Assembly (NCBI GenBank): GCA_027531255.1
Contig: JAPZRU010000008.1
Location: 1-64,000, forward strand
Length of the DNA stretch: 64,000 bases
Direction of reading: 5' to 3'
Source: Steroidobacteraceae bacterium
Lineage (GTDB): Bacteria > Pseudomonadota > Gammaproteobacteria > Steroidobacterales > Steroidobacteraceae
The stretch's first letter is position 1. Each line of letters opens with the position of its first letter. Position numbers and translations under genes: made by a program. Positions 8,699 to 16,817 of this stretch are shown in pieces. Below the pieces are notes generated by a model. The model made no database searches. It saw only the letters and a list, made by a program, of their open reading frames with translations, and was not told the origin of the DNA.

Positions 8699-9541
8699 AT
8701 GAGTCCGACGGCGACCCGGCGCTACAAGGCGCGCACCGTGTTCGTGTCCGACGTCCACCTCGGCTACCGCGGCTGCCAGTCCGCGTACTTCCTCGACTTC
8801 CTCCGTCACGTCGAGACCGAGCAGCTGGTTCTCGTCGGCGACGTCGTCGATCTCTGGAGCCTCGAGCGCACGATCTATTGGCCCGCCGAGCACCACGAGG
8901 CGCTGCGCGAGATCGCGCGGCTCGCACGTTCCGGCACGCGCGTCATCTACGTACCCGGCAACCACGACGAGGCCTGCCGAGAGTTCTGCGGCTCCGTGAT
9001 CGCCGGGATCGAGGTGCGGCGCGAGTTCGTGCACGAGGCGGCGGACGGCCGTCGCTATCTCGTGCTGCACGGCGACGAGTTCGACGGCGCGGTGCAGTTC
9101 GATCCGGCGCTGAAGCGCTTCGGCGGGTGGCTGTACGGGGGGCTCCTGCAGCTCGGCCGCGGCGTGCAGTGGCTGCGCCGCCGGCTCGGCTACGGTCACT
9201 GGTCGCTCGTGTCGTGGCTCAAGCTGAAGGTGCGCGACGCGCGCGAGTACATCGATCGCTTCGAGCGGGCGGCCGCGCAGGAAGCGAAGCGGCGCGGGTT
9301 GCACGGTGTGATCTGCGGGCACATCCACCGGCCCGGCATCCGCGAGCTCGATGGTATCGTCTACTGCAACGACGGCGACTGGGTCGAGCACTGCACGGCC
9401 CTGGTCGAGGATGGCAGCGGGCGCTTCGGCGTCCTCTGCTGGGCGGACCGCATGGACGCGGTGCGTCCTGCGCCCGCGCCGCGCGCGGCGCTCGACCCCC
9501 GCGGCCTGAGCGTGGCTGCGGCACGGGAGCGACAGGGATGA
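8699..9541 (+). CDS. plcP: PlcP-like metallophosphatase (phosphate-starvation phospholipase C type)
   Basis: At 280 residues this is a calcineurin-like metallophosphoesterase of the COG2908 group, with the full metal site: SDVHLG (D18, H20), GDVVD (D48), GNHDE (N88, H89), HGDEFD (H124) and GHIHRP (H208, H210). Database naming often defaults to LpxH (UDP-diacylglucosamine hydrolase). However, the DVHLGYRGCQ start, the length above 240 and the partner gene match PlcP of Sinorhizobium and marine bacteria, which cleaves phospholipid headgroups to diacylglycerol under phosphate limitation. The stop overlaps the glycosyltransferase start by 4 nt, and phoBR and pstS flank the pair. GAGG sits 8 nt before the ATG. 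Family is certain, substrate is inferred. Confidence 0.75.
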   Translation: MSPTATRRYKARTVFVSDVHLGYRGCQSAYFLDFLRHVETEQLVLVGDVVDLWSLERTIYWPAEHHEALREIARLARSGTRVIYVPGNHDEACREFCGSVIAGIEVRREFVHEAADGRRYLVLHGDEFDGAVQFDPALKRFGGWLYGGLLQLGRGVQWLRRRLGYGHWSLVSWLKLKVRDAREYIDRFERAAAQEAKRRGLHGVICGHIHRPGIRELDGIVYCNDGDWVEHCTALVEDGSGRFGVLCWADRMDAVRPAPAPRAALDPRGLSVAAARERQG

Positions 9542-10605
9542 AGATCGCGATCGTCACGGACGCGTGGCGTCCCCAGACCAACGGCGTCGTCACGACTCTG
9601 TCGCGCACCGTGGAGTGCCTCGCGGAACTCGGCCACGACGTGCACCTGATGACGCCGGAAGGCCTGCGGACGGTGCCATGCCCGACGTATTCCGAGATCC
9701 GCCTCGCGCTCGGGCAGGGGCGGCACGTCGCGGCGTGGCTGGAGGCCACCGCGCCCGACGCGCTGCACGTCGCGACCGAGGGGCCGCTGGGACTCGCCGC
9801 ACGTCGCGCGGCGATCCGCGCTGGCCTGCGCTTCACGACCTCGTACCACACCCAGTTCCCGCAGTACGTGCGCAAGCGCTTCCCCGTGCCCGAGCGCGTC
9901 TCGTACGCGGCGCTGCGGTGGTTCCATGCGGCGGCTGAGCGGACGCTGGTCGGCACGCGCGAGGTGCGTCGCGACCTGCGGCGGCACGGCTTCGCAAATC
10001 TCGTCGAATGGACGCGCGGGGTGGACACGCGGCTGTTCAGGCCGGACGCGGGGCCACGCCTGCCGTACCCGGGGCCGGTCCAGATCTACGTCGGGCGCGT
10101 CGCGGTCGAGAAGAGCGTCGAGGACTTCCTGCGAGCGGACGTGCCCGGCACGAAGCTGGTGGTCGGCGGCGGGCCGGCGCTCGAAGACCTGCGGGCCCGC
10201 TATCCCGAGGCGATCTTCACCGGCTACCGCTACGGCGCAGAACTGGCGGCGCTGCTGGCCGGCAGCGACGTGTTCGTGTTCCCGAGCCGCACCGACACCT
10301 TCGGGCTCGTGATGCTGGAGGCGCTCGCGAGTGGACTGCCGGTCGCGGCCTACCCCGTCACGGGCCCGATCGACGTGGTGCGGCAGGGGGACACCGGCTG
10401 CCTCCACGAAGAACTCGCGACCGCGATCCGCGGGGCGCTCGCCCTGGACCGCTCGCGGTGCCGGGCGCAGGCGCTCGAGTACCGCTGGGAGAACGCGACG
10501 CGGCAGTTCGTCGGGCACCTCGCCGACGCGCGGGTCGCGCGGCCGGTTCGACGGCCGCTCGTGGCCCGGCTTTCGGAAGCCGTCACGCGGCTCCGGAATC
10601 CCTGA
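9538..10605 (+). CDS. agt: Agt-like GT4 glycosyltransferase (glycolipid synthesis)
   Basis: This is a 355-residue GT-B fold, family GT4 enzyme. The N-terminal VTDAWRPQTNGVVTTL and the middle YVGRVAVEKSVEDFL are typical, and the donor-binding PSRTDTFGLVMLEAL is the EX7E-type motif with Asp in the first acidic position. This subtype closely resembles the Agt enzymes of Agrobacterium and Sinorhizobium that transfer sugar to diacylglycerol to replace phospholipids. It is translationally coupled (ATGA) to the PlcP-like gene, whose product would supply diacylglycerol. No membrane segment is visible, so a peripheral inner-membrane protein is expected. The sugar cannot be read from the sequence. A PimB-like mannosyltransferase is the main alternative. 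Confidence 0.75.
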   Translation: MKIAIVTDAWRPQTNGVVTTLSRTVECLAELGHDVHLMTPEGLRTVPCPTYSEIRLALGQGRHVAAWLEATAPDALHVATEGPLGLAARRAAIRAGLRFTTSYHTQFPQYVRKRFPVPERVSYAALRWFHAAAERTLVGTREVRRDLRRHGFANLVEWTRGVDTRLFRPDAGPRLPYPGPVQIYVGRVAVEKSVEDFLRADVPGTKLVVGGGPALEDLRARYPEAIFTGYRYGAELAALLAGSDVFVFPSRTDTFGLVMLEALASGLPVAAYPVTGPIDVVRQGDTGCLHEELATAIRGALALDRSRCRAQALEYRWENATRQFVGHLADARVARPVRRPLVARLSEAVTRLRNP

Positions 10606-10695
10606 GCGGAGTCCCGCCGGGGAACCTGCCAGGGCACGGGCGGTCGGAAGCGTCGCCACCCCGGCCGGGACGCCGGTGCGCCCGATCCGCGGTGG

Positions 10696-10730
10696 TTGTC
10701 ATCTTTCTGTAATGATCCGCGGCTTAACTC
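10696..10730 (+). promoter_or_regulatory. Pho box and -10 of pstS1
   Basis: TTGTCAT-CTTT-CTGTAAT (10696-10713) is the best Pho box in the window. TAACTC (10725-10730) follows after 11 nt as a -10 candidate, 28 nt before the pstS1 start. The remainder of 10606-10695 shows no gene. Confidence 0.75.
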
Positions 10731-10758
10731 GCGCCGCGTTCGTCACCTGGAGCCGTTC

Positions 10759-11838
10759 ATGCGCCTGACCGCCTCGTCGTCCGCCGCCCACGCCGTCGCG
10801 CTGGCCACCGTGCTGGCCGTCGCCTGCACGCTGCCGGCCGCGCCCGCCAGCGCGCAGGGCGCCCGCGACTTCATCAGCATCGCCGGTTCCTCCACGGTCT
10901 ACCCGTTCTCGGCCGCGGTCGCCGAGAACTTCGGCAAGGCCCACCGCAGGTTCAAGACGCCGAAGGTCGAGGCCACCGGCACCGGCGGCGGCATCAAGCT
11001 GTTCTGCAGCGGCGTCGGCGTCTCGACGATCGACGTCGCCAACGCCTCGCGGCGAATGAAGGCCTCCGAGTTCCAGGACTGCCAGAAGAACGGCGTCCGC
11101 GAGATCGTCGAGGTCAAGATCGGCTTCGACGGCATCGTGCTCGCCAACGCCAAGGCGGCGCCGACCTACCAGCTGACGCGCCGCGAGATCTGGCTGGCGC
11201 TCGCCAAGCAGGTGCCGGACCCGAAGAACCCGAACGCGTTCGTCGCAAACCCGTACCGGAACTGGAACCAGATCAACCCGAAGCTGCCGAACACCCGCAT
11301 CGAGGTGCTGGGTCCGCCGCCGACTTCCGGCACTCGCGACGCGTTCCTCGAGCTCGTGATGGACGCGGGTTGCGAGGCGTTCCCGAACATCAAGGCGCTG
11401 AAGCAGTCCGATTCGAAGCGCGCCCGGCAGGTGTGCCAGACGATCCGCGAGGACGGCGCGTACGTCGAGGCGGGCGAGAACGACAACCTGATCGTGCAGA
11501 AGCTGAACTCGAACCCGCGCGCGCTCGGCATCTTCGGCTACAGCTTCCTCGAGGAGAACCTCAACACGCTGCACGGCTCGATCATCGAGGGTGCCGCGCC
11601 GACGTTCGAGAACATCACGGACGGCAAGTACCCCGTGTCGCGCTCGATGTACGTGTACGTCAAGAAGGCGCACGTCGGCGTCATCCCGGGCCTGCGTGAG
11701 TTCGTGCAGGAGTTCGTCAGCGACCGCGCGATGGGCGAGGAGGGCTACCTCGCCGACAAGGGTCTCGTGCCGCTGCCGAAGGCGGAGGCCGCGCGCGTGC
11801 GGCAGGCCGCGCAGCAGATGACGGCGATGAAGCTCTGA
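10759..11838 (+). CDS. pstS: phosphate ABC transporter substrate-binding protein PstS (copy 1)
   Basis: This 359-residue periplasmic phosphate-binding protein starts with a Sec signal peptide of about 32 residues ending LPAAPASA-QG. The mature protein opens with the phosphate-binding loop IAGSSTVYPFS and continues with VEATGTGGGIKLFC and PPPTSGTRDAFLEL, the standard ligand segments. No lipobox is seen. It delivers phosphate to PstCAB. I chose the ATG at 10759 because the signal peptide begins there and GGAG precedes it. It stands alone under its own Pho box, 8.7 kb from pstCAB, and has a close paralogue at 14203. Confidence 0.93.
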   Translation: MRLTASSSAAHAVALATVLAVACTLPAAPASAQGARDFISIAGSSTVYPFSAAVAENFGKAHRRFKTPKVEATGTGGGIKLFCSGVGVSTIDVANASRRMKASEFQDCQKNGVREIVEVKIGFDGIVLANAKAAPTYQLTRREIWLALAKQVPDPKNPNAFVANPYRNWNQINPKLPNTRIEVLGPPPTSGTRDAFLELVMDAGCEAFPNIKALKQSDSKRARQVCQTIREDGAYVEAGENDNLIVQKLNSNPRALGIFGYSFLEENLNTLHGSIIEGAAPTFENITDGKYPVSRSMYVYVKKAHVGVIPGLREFVQEFVSDRAMGEEGYLADKGLVPLPKAEAARVRQAAQQMTAMKL

Positions 11839-11845
11839 GCCCGGC

Positions 11846-11865
11846 GCCGGGGCGCGTACCCCGGC
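11846..11865. terminator. hairpin in the convergent pstS1 / deacetylase gap
   Basis: GCCGGGG (11846-11852) pairs perfectly with CCCCGGC (11859-11865) across a 6-nt loop in the 33-nt gap between convergent genes. There is no T-tract on either side, so it would be a weak bidirectional terminator at best. Confidence 0.4.
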
Positions 11866-11871
11866 CACCGC

Positions 11872-12681
11872 TCAGGCGATCCGGCGAGGCCGCGGGTTCG
11901 TGCCCGCGGCCTCGTCGTTTGCCGAGCGCGTCGCCGCATCCGGTGGTCCCGCCCGGGGCAGCCAGCGGGTCTCGAGCACGCCGTCGCGGCGCGCGGCGAG
12001 CGCGTCCATCATTCGGCGCCATGCTTCGCGCACGTGGCGATATCGGGCTTCGGGCGGATGCAGCGCGACGCGCACGCGCGGCGCGAGCGCCAGCGACCGC
12101 AGGCGGCGCAGGTTCCACCAGTGCGAGGCCGCGCGCCGCCACGCGGAGCGCGTCGAGTAGACCAGGCTGGGCGCGTGCACCGGGTTGCCGCTCGGCAGGG
12201 GATAGAGCCAGTCGCGCGTCGTGACGTAGCGAAAGCCCGCGCGCGCCACCGCGTCGAACGCGTCGATCGCGATCTGCCACGCCGGCGGCACGAAGCCCTC
12301 GACCTCGACGCCGATGCCGCGCAGCATCGCCCGTCCGAGCACCGCGCGTCGCTCCGCTTCCTGGGCCGTGATCGCCGCGAATTCGCCCTCGCCGGCGGTC
12401 AGCAGTCGCCGCCGCACCCAGTCGCGCGTCGAGCGCGGCGGCGTCGCGTCGTCGAGGTGGTAGTAGCCGTGCAGCACGGGTTCGTCGCCGCGCGCGAGCC
12501 GGCCTCGCAGCGCCTGCGCGAACGCGGGGTCCGCATCGGCCCGCACGCCGGCGTGCAGGTGCGGCGTGACGAGCAGAGTGACCGGCACGCCATACGGCCG
12601 CACGAGCTCGAGCAGCGTCTCGCAGTCCTCCCAGGTGGACGGTGCGACGTCGTGCAGCGAGACCGCCCAGGTCGGCGTCAT
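11872..12681 (-). CDS. DUF2334-type polysaccharide deacetylase
   Basis: The 269-residue protein is in the NodB-like deacetylase superfamily. It has VSLHDVAPSTWEDC at the N-terminus, VTLLVTPHLHAG (first barrel strand), the metal-site-like VLHGYYHLDD and FVPPAWQIAIDAFDAV. Family members remove acetyl groups from N-acetylated sugars, but DUF2334 proteins are mostly uncharacterised and the substrate here is unknown. No signal peptide is seen, suggesting a cytosolic enzyme acting on a precursor. The ATG overlaps the stop of the upstream glycosyltransferase (ATGA). Together they form a two-gene operon on the opposite strand, inside the Pho cluster and between two pstS copies. Confidence 0.8.
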   Translation of the reverse strand: MTPTWAVSLHDVAPSTWEDCETLLELVRPYGVPVTLLVTPHLHAGVRADADPAFAQALRGRLARGDEPVLHGYYHLDDATPPRSTRDWVRRRLLTAGEGEFAAITAQEAERRAVLGRAMLRGIGVEVEGFVPPAWQIAIDAFDAVARAGFRYVTTRDWLYPLPSGNPVHAPSLVYSTRSAWRRAASHWWNLRRLRSLALAPRVRVALHPPEARYRHVREAWRRMMDALAARRDGVLETRWLPRAGPPDAATRSANDEAAGTNPRPRRIA

Positions 12682-13823
12682 GCGGTGCCGAGCGCGAGGT
12701 CGGTGCGCAGCAGCGGACCACGGTCGAGCAGCGACGCGTAGAGCCGCAGCTGTTGCCCGAGAGTGCTTTCCCATGTGTAGCGCTCGACGATGCGCGACCG
12801 TGCCGCGGTCCGCAGCGCGACGGGGTCGCGGGCACACAGGCGGCGCACGGCGTCGGCGAGGGCGGCGGGTCCGCCGGCCGGATCGGCGAGTTCGCCCACG
12901 CTCTCGTCGACGATCTCGGGCAGGGCGCCGGCTCGGTAGGCCACCACCGGCAGGCCGCAGGCCAGTGCCTCGAGCGCGACCAGGCCGAAGGTCTCGCAGC
13001 GGCCCGCGTGCACGAGCGCGTCGGACGCCGCGAGCCACGCGGCGAGACGGCGCGGATCGCGCTCGTACGGCAGCACGGTCACGCGTTCGGCGAGGCGGGC
13101 GCGCCGCGCGCCGCCGACGATCGCGAGGTGGTACGCGGGACCCAGGCGCTCGACGGTCGCACACAACTCCGGCAGGTTCTTCTCGGCGGCGAGGCGCCCC
13201 GCGAACACGAGCAGCCGGGTACCGGGCGCCAGTCCCAGCGACTCGCGGAGCGCCGGCTCGGCTCGCGATGGCGCGAATACGTCGGCGTCGACCCCGAGCG
13301 GCTGCACCGTCACGCGCTCGACGCCGGACCTGCGCAGCCGATCGGCGATCAGTTGGCTCGGCGCGAGCACCAGGTCGAACCGCGCGTAGAGCGACCGCAG
13401 GTAGCGGCCGGCGGTGAGGCCGGCCAGTCGCCCGAGGCGTGCGCCGAGCAGCGCGGCGAGGTCCGAGTGGCAGAACGCGACCGCGGGAATCCCGAGGTCC
13501 CGGGCGGCGGTCGCGGCCGCCCGACCGACGTGATACGGGTCGCCTGCCTCGACGAGGTCGGGAGCGAGCCTGCACAGGCGCCCCCGCAAGGCGCGCAGGC
13601 GGATCGGGCAGCGGTACCCGGCGCCGAACGGGATCGAGGGGCTGCCGAACTCGACGATGCCGCCGGGAGCACCGGCATCCCGGGGACCTGGAACCAGCAG
13701 GGTGTGCCGGACGAGCGCGTGACGGTTCAGCCAGGCGTGCTTCGCGAGCAGGTAACGCCGCACGCCGCCGCTGGTCGGCGAAAAGAACAGGGTGGTGTCC
13801 ACGAGGTGCGCGCGGGGCGTCAT
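12678..13823 (-). CDS. GT4 glycosyltransferase, partner of the deacetylase
   Basis: This is a 381-residue GT-B glycosyltransferase of family GT4: HLVDTTLFFSPTSGGVRRYL at the acceptor side, VFAGRLAAEKNLPEL starting the donor domain, and the EX7E motif AGRCETFGLVALEALACG. It is only distantly similar to the Agt-like enzyme at 9538. The ATG at 13823 is preferred because homology begins there and a possible Pho box lies 45 nt upstream; a GTG at 13853 would add 10 residues. It is coupled to the deacetylase by a 4-nt overlap. A GT followed by a deacetylase suggests transfer of an N-acetylated sugar that is then deacetylated; that is inference. Acceptor unknown. Confidence 0.8.
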   Translation of the reverse strand: MTPRAHLVDTTLFFSPTSGGVRRYLLAKHAWLNRHALVRHTLLVPGPRDAGAPGGIVEFGSPSIPFGAGYRCPIRLRALRGRLCRLAPDLVEAGDPYHVGRAAATAARDLGIPAVAFCHSDLAALLGARLGRLAGLTAGRYLRSLYARFDLVLAPSQLIADRLRRSGVERVTVQPLGVDADVFAPSRAEPALRESLGLAPGTRLLVFAGRLAAEKNLPELCATVERLGPAYHLAIVGGARRARLAERVTVLPYERDPRRLAAWLAASDALVHAGRCETFGLVALEALACGLPVVAYRAGALPEIVDESVGELADPAGGPAALADAVRRLCARDPVALRTAARSRIVERYTWESTLGQQLRLYASLLDRGPLLRTDLALGTA

Positions 13824-13849
13824 CGGGTCGTTCGTGGGCTGAGGTCCGC

Positions 13850-13885
13850 GCACTCTGGAGAACCGTCGTGACGCCGCCGTGAAGG
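13850..13885 (-). promoter_or_regulatory. weak Pho-box-like site before the reversed glycosyltransferase
   Basis: On the minus strand 13885-13868 reads CCTTCAC-GGCG-GCGTCAC, the same 7-4-7 layout with one poor half-site. CAGAGT follows after 10 nt. It is the weakest of the six sites. Between here and the pstS2 box (13886-14109) I see no gene or clear structure. Confidence 0.3.
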
Positions 13886-14109
13886 AGGCTCGGTCCGTGC
13901 CAGTCTAGGCGGCGACGAGCGCGAGGCCGTGCGCAGCCGCGGAATCAGGCAATCGATCACGCCACGCGGACTCCGTGGTGCCTACTCCGACGGTTCGAAG
14001 CGCAGGCGGCGGCGGTTTGCCGCGCATCCGTAACATCCGGACTGCTTGACCGTCGGCGGCGCGTCGCAGAATCAGTGTGTTGCGTCGGCGTTTCTTCGAA
14101 GCGTCACAA

Positions 14110-14145
14110 TTGTCACATCCGCGTAACAGTCCGCTCCGATCATCC
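14110..14145 (+). promoter_or_regulatory. Pho box and -10 of pstS2
   Basis: TTGTCAC-ATCC-GCGTAAC (14110-14127) is followed after 12 nt by TCATCC (14140-14145). Another GTCAC lies at 14103, so the PhoB site may be extended. The start codon of pstS2 is 58 nt downstream. Confidence 0.6.
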
Positions 14146-14202
14146 GCGCCGCCGGTCGGCCGGGAGCATCCGCTTCCGCCGGGTCCCGGCGGGAGCGTCA
14201 GC

Positions 14203-15258
14203 ATGCAGTTTCGCATCGGTATCCTCGGCGCCGTCGCGTTCGCCGGCCTCGCCGTCGTCGGCACCGCCCACGCGCAGGCCGCCCGCGACTTCATCAGCAT
14301 CGTGGGTTCTTCCACCGTGTTCCCGTTCTCCGCTGCGGTAGCCGAGAACTTCGGCAAGGCCAATCGCCAGTTCAGGACGCCCAAGGTCGAGGCGACGGGA
14401 ACCGGCGGCGGCATCAAGCTGTTCTGCAACGGCGTCGGCATCAGCCACCCGGACGTCGCGAACGCGTCGCGCCGGATGAACCTGCGCGAGTTCCAGACCT
14501 GCCAGCAGAACGGCGTCCGGGACATCCTCGAGGTCAAGGTCGGCTACGACGGCATCGTGCTGGCCGGCTCGAACCGGGCGCCGACGTACAACCTGTCGCG
14601 CAGGGAGGTCTACCTCGCGCTCGCCAAGAACGTGCCGAGCGCCGCGGATCCGACCGTGATGGTCCCGAACCCGTACACGACCTGGCGGCAGATCAACTCG
14701 CAGCTGCCGGACGTGAGGATCGAGGTGCTGGGGCCCCCGCCGACCTCCGGCACGCGCGATGCGTTCGTCGAGCTGGTGATGGAGGCGGGCTGCCGCAGCT
14801 TCCCGTGGCTGAACGCGCTGCGCGAGACCTCCGAGCGCCGATTCAAGCAGACCTGCGGCGCGATCCGCGAGGACGGCGTGTACGTCGAGGCCGGCGAGAA
14901 CGACAACCTGATCGTGCAGAAGCTGCAGCAGAACCCGCGCGCGATCGGGATCTTCGGCTTCAGCTTCCTCGAGGAGAACCTGAACTCGATCCACGGCTCG
15001 CTGATCGAGGGGGTGAAGCCTGAGTTCGAGAACATCCTGAAGGGTCGCTACCCCGTGTCGCGCTCGCTGTACTTCTACGTGAAGAAGGCGCACGTCGGCG
15101 TGATCCCCGGCATCACCGAGTTCGTGAACGAGTTCGTCAGCGAGCGCGCGGTCGGCGAGGAGGGGTACCTGGTCGACAAGGGCCTGATCCCCCTGCCGAC
15201 CGCGGAGCTGAACGCGGTCCGGGCCGACGTCAAGAGTCAGAAGAACCTGCGCCTCTGA
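14203..15258 (+). CDS. pstS: phosphate ABC transporter substrate-binding protein PstS (copy 2)
   Basis: The 351-residue paralogue of the copy at 10759 shares long identical stretches (for example PPPTSGTRDAF, EAGENDNLIVQKL, YVKKAHVGVIPG) but has a shorter signal peptide (about 25 residues, ending GTAHA-QA). IVGSSTVFPFS is the phosphate loop. I chose the ATG at 14203, with GGGAG 8 nt before it. It is followed after 20 nt by the porin gene, probably in one transcript. The two copies likely arose by tandem duplication and may differ in affinity or expression. Which one serves PstCAB cannot be told. Confidence 0.93.
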   Translation: MQFRIGILGAVAFAGLAVVGTAHAQAARDFISIVGSSTVFPFSAAVAENFGKANRQFRTPKVEATGTGGGIKLFCNGVGISHPDVANASRRMNLREFQTCQQNGVRDILEVKVGYDGIVLAGSNRAPTYNLSRREVYLALAKNVPSAADPTVMVPNPYTTWRQINSQLPDVRIEVLGPPPTSGTRDAFVELVMEAGCRSFPWLNALRETSERRFKQTCGAIREDGVYVEAGENDNLIVQKLQQNPRAIGIFGFSFLEENLNSIHGSLIEGVKPEFENILKGRYPVSRSLYFYVKKAHVGVIPGITEFVNEFVSERAVGEEGYLVDKGLIPLPTAELNAVRADVKSQKNLRL

Positions 15259-15278
15259 GCGGGGGCTGGAGCACCGTC

Positions 15279-16721
15279 ATGAAGAATCTCGTCATCGCGG
15301 GCGCCATCGCCGCCGCCGTCGCGGCGGCGGTCGTGCCCACCGCGGTCGCAGCACAGGCCGCCGTCGCGCGTCCCGCGGCCACGGCCGAGGAACTGCGACT
15401 GCTGCGCGAGCAGATCCAGGCACTGTCCGAGCGGCTGCAGAAGCTCGAGCAGGCGAACGCCGAGCTGGCGGCCTCGAACTCGCAGCTGCAGCAGCAGGCC
15501 GCGAAGGTCGAGGCCGTCGAGACCCGCGTGGAGGAACTGCAGGTCGAGCAGGACGCCACCCTCGACCAGCTGGCGAAGACGCGCGCCAACGCGCCCGAAT
15601 GGGCGGGCCGCTTCGCGCTGCGCGGCGACATCCGCTACCGGCACGAGTGGATCGACAGCGGCGCGGACCGTGCGGTGGCGGGCACGCCGGCCGCGACGTT
15701 CCCGGTCGTCAACTCGCTGGACCGGTCGCGGGACCGCGTCCGCTTCCGCTTCGGCGGCACGCTGCGCGTGAACGACTCGGTCACGGTCGGCATGCAGCTC
15801 GCGACCGGTGGCGAGGATCCTCGCTCGTCCAACCAGACGCTGACCGACCAGTCGTCGCGCAAGTCGATCGGTCTCGACCAGGCCTTCGTGGCCTGGGCGC
15901 CGACCGCGAACTGGCTGGTGCGTCTCGGCAAGATGCCGCAGCCGTGGGTGCGCCCGGGCTCCAGCCTGTTCTTCGACTCGGACGTGAACCCCGAGGGCGT
16001 GGCCGTCAACTACACCCGGGGCTACTTCTTCGGCGGCGCATCGTACGTCCTGCTGCAGGAGCGCGGCCCCACGCAGGTGGTGGCGGGCCAGGGCCAGGTG
16101 GACGTCTCCGATCCCGCGATGGGCCACCTCCAGGCGGGCCTCAGGTATCCGTTCACGGCGACCTCGAGCGTGACGCTCGGCGCGAGCTACTACGACCACT
16201 TCGCCGTGCAGGGCCGACGGCCGTTCTTCGGCGGCAACGCGAGCGGCAACACGACCGTCAGCGTCGCGTTCCCGGCCGGCTCGGCCACCACGGTCGCGGT
16301 CGCCGCGCTCGACTACGACGTCGTGCAGATGTTCGCGCAGTACGACCGGGTCGTGTTCGAGACGCTGCCCTTCATGTTCTACGTCGACTACGCGAAGAAC
16401 GGGGACGCGAGCCTGGACACCGCCTGGAGCACCGGTTTCACGCTGGGGCGCGCCAGCGACCCCGGCAAGTGGGAGCTCGGTGCGCTCTACCAGAAGATCG
16501 AGAAGGACGCGCTGTTCGGGCAGTGGATCGACTCGGACTTCGGCAACGGCAGCACGGACGTGCAGGGCTGGCTGTTGCGCGCCGGCTGGGCGCCGCGCCG
16601 CAACGTCACGCTGAACGCCACGTACTACCTGAACGACCTGAACGTGGACGTCTTCTCGCCGGCCGCGCCCCGGGAGCGCCGGTACGAGCGCCTGCAGCTG
16701 GACGCGAACTTCCGCTTCTAG
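15279..16721 (+). CDS. outer-membrane porin, coiled-coil N-terminus (phosphate-linked)
   Basis: The 480-residue protein has a 25-residue Sec signal (MKNLVIAGAIAAAVAAAV... to AVAA-QA). A helical, Glu/Gln-rich coiled coil follows (about 36-100, LREQIQALSERLQKLEQA), then a beta-barrel of alternating aromatic strands from WAGRFALRGDIRYRHEW to a terminal Phe (LDANFRF), the BamA recognition end. This is the pattern of the 'putative porin' family, in which the coiled coil resembles the trimerisation stalk of OprP/OprO-type channels. Position 20 nt after pstS2 and before phoU suggests phosphate uptake across the outer membrane. The anion specificity itself is inferred. Confidence 0.85.
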   Translation: MKNLVIAGAIAAAVAAAVVPTAVAAQAAVARPAATAEELRLLREQIQALSERLQKLEQANAELAASNSQLQQQAAKVEAVETRVEELQVEQDATLDQLAKTRANAPEWAGRFALRGDIRYRHEWIDSGADRAVAGTPAATFPVVNSLDRSRDRVRFRFGGTLRVNDSVTVGMQLATGGEDPRSSNQTLTDQSSRKSIGLDQAFVAWAPTANWLVRLGKMPQPWVRPGSSLFFDSDVNPEGVAVNYTRGYFFGGASYVLLQERGPTQVVAGQGQVDVSDPAMGHLQAGLRYPFTATSSVTLGASYYDHFAVQGRRPFFGGNASGNTTVSVAFPAGSATTVAVAALDYDVVQMFAQYDRVVFETLPFMFYVDYAKNGDASLDTAWSTGFTLGRASDPGKWELGALYQKIEKDALFGQWIDSDFGNGSTDVQGWLLRAGWAPRRNVTLNATYYLNDLNVDVFSPAAPRERRYERLQLDANFRF

Positions 16722-16735
16722 CGCGGGTCCGAACA

Positions 16736-16769
16736 CCCGCGGGTCCGGCCCCTTGTCCGGCCCCGCGGG
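16736..16769. repeat. strong hairpin between porin gene and phoU
   Basis: CCCGCGGGTCCGGCC (16736-16750) pairs with GTCCGGCCCCGCGGG (16755-16769) around a 4-nt loop, with two mismatches. It lies 15 nt after the porin stop and has no T-tract. It may be a processing or attenuation element uncoupling abundant porin mRNA from phoU. Confidence 0.55.
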
Positions 16770-16817
16770 GCAGCGTATACCGTGCCACGCGGCCGCTCCG
16801 GGCCGCACGAGGGCTCC

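Noticed and set aside
8699-9541. Assignment as LpxH of lipid A synthesis
   Set aside because: The residues fit the wider COG2908 family, but the length, the DVHLGYRGCQ start, the coupled GT4 gene and the pho context favour PlcP. It stays a possible alternative if no other lpxH exists.
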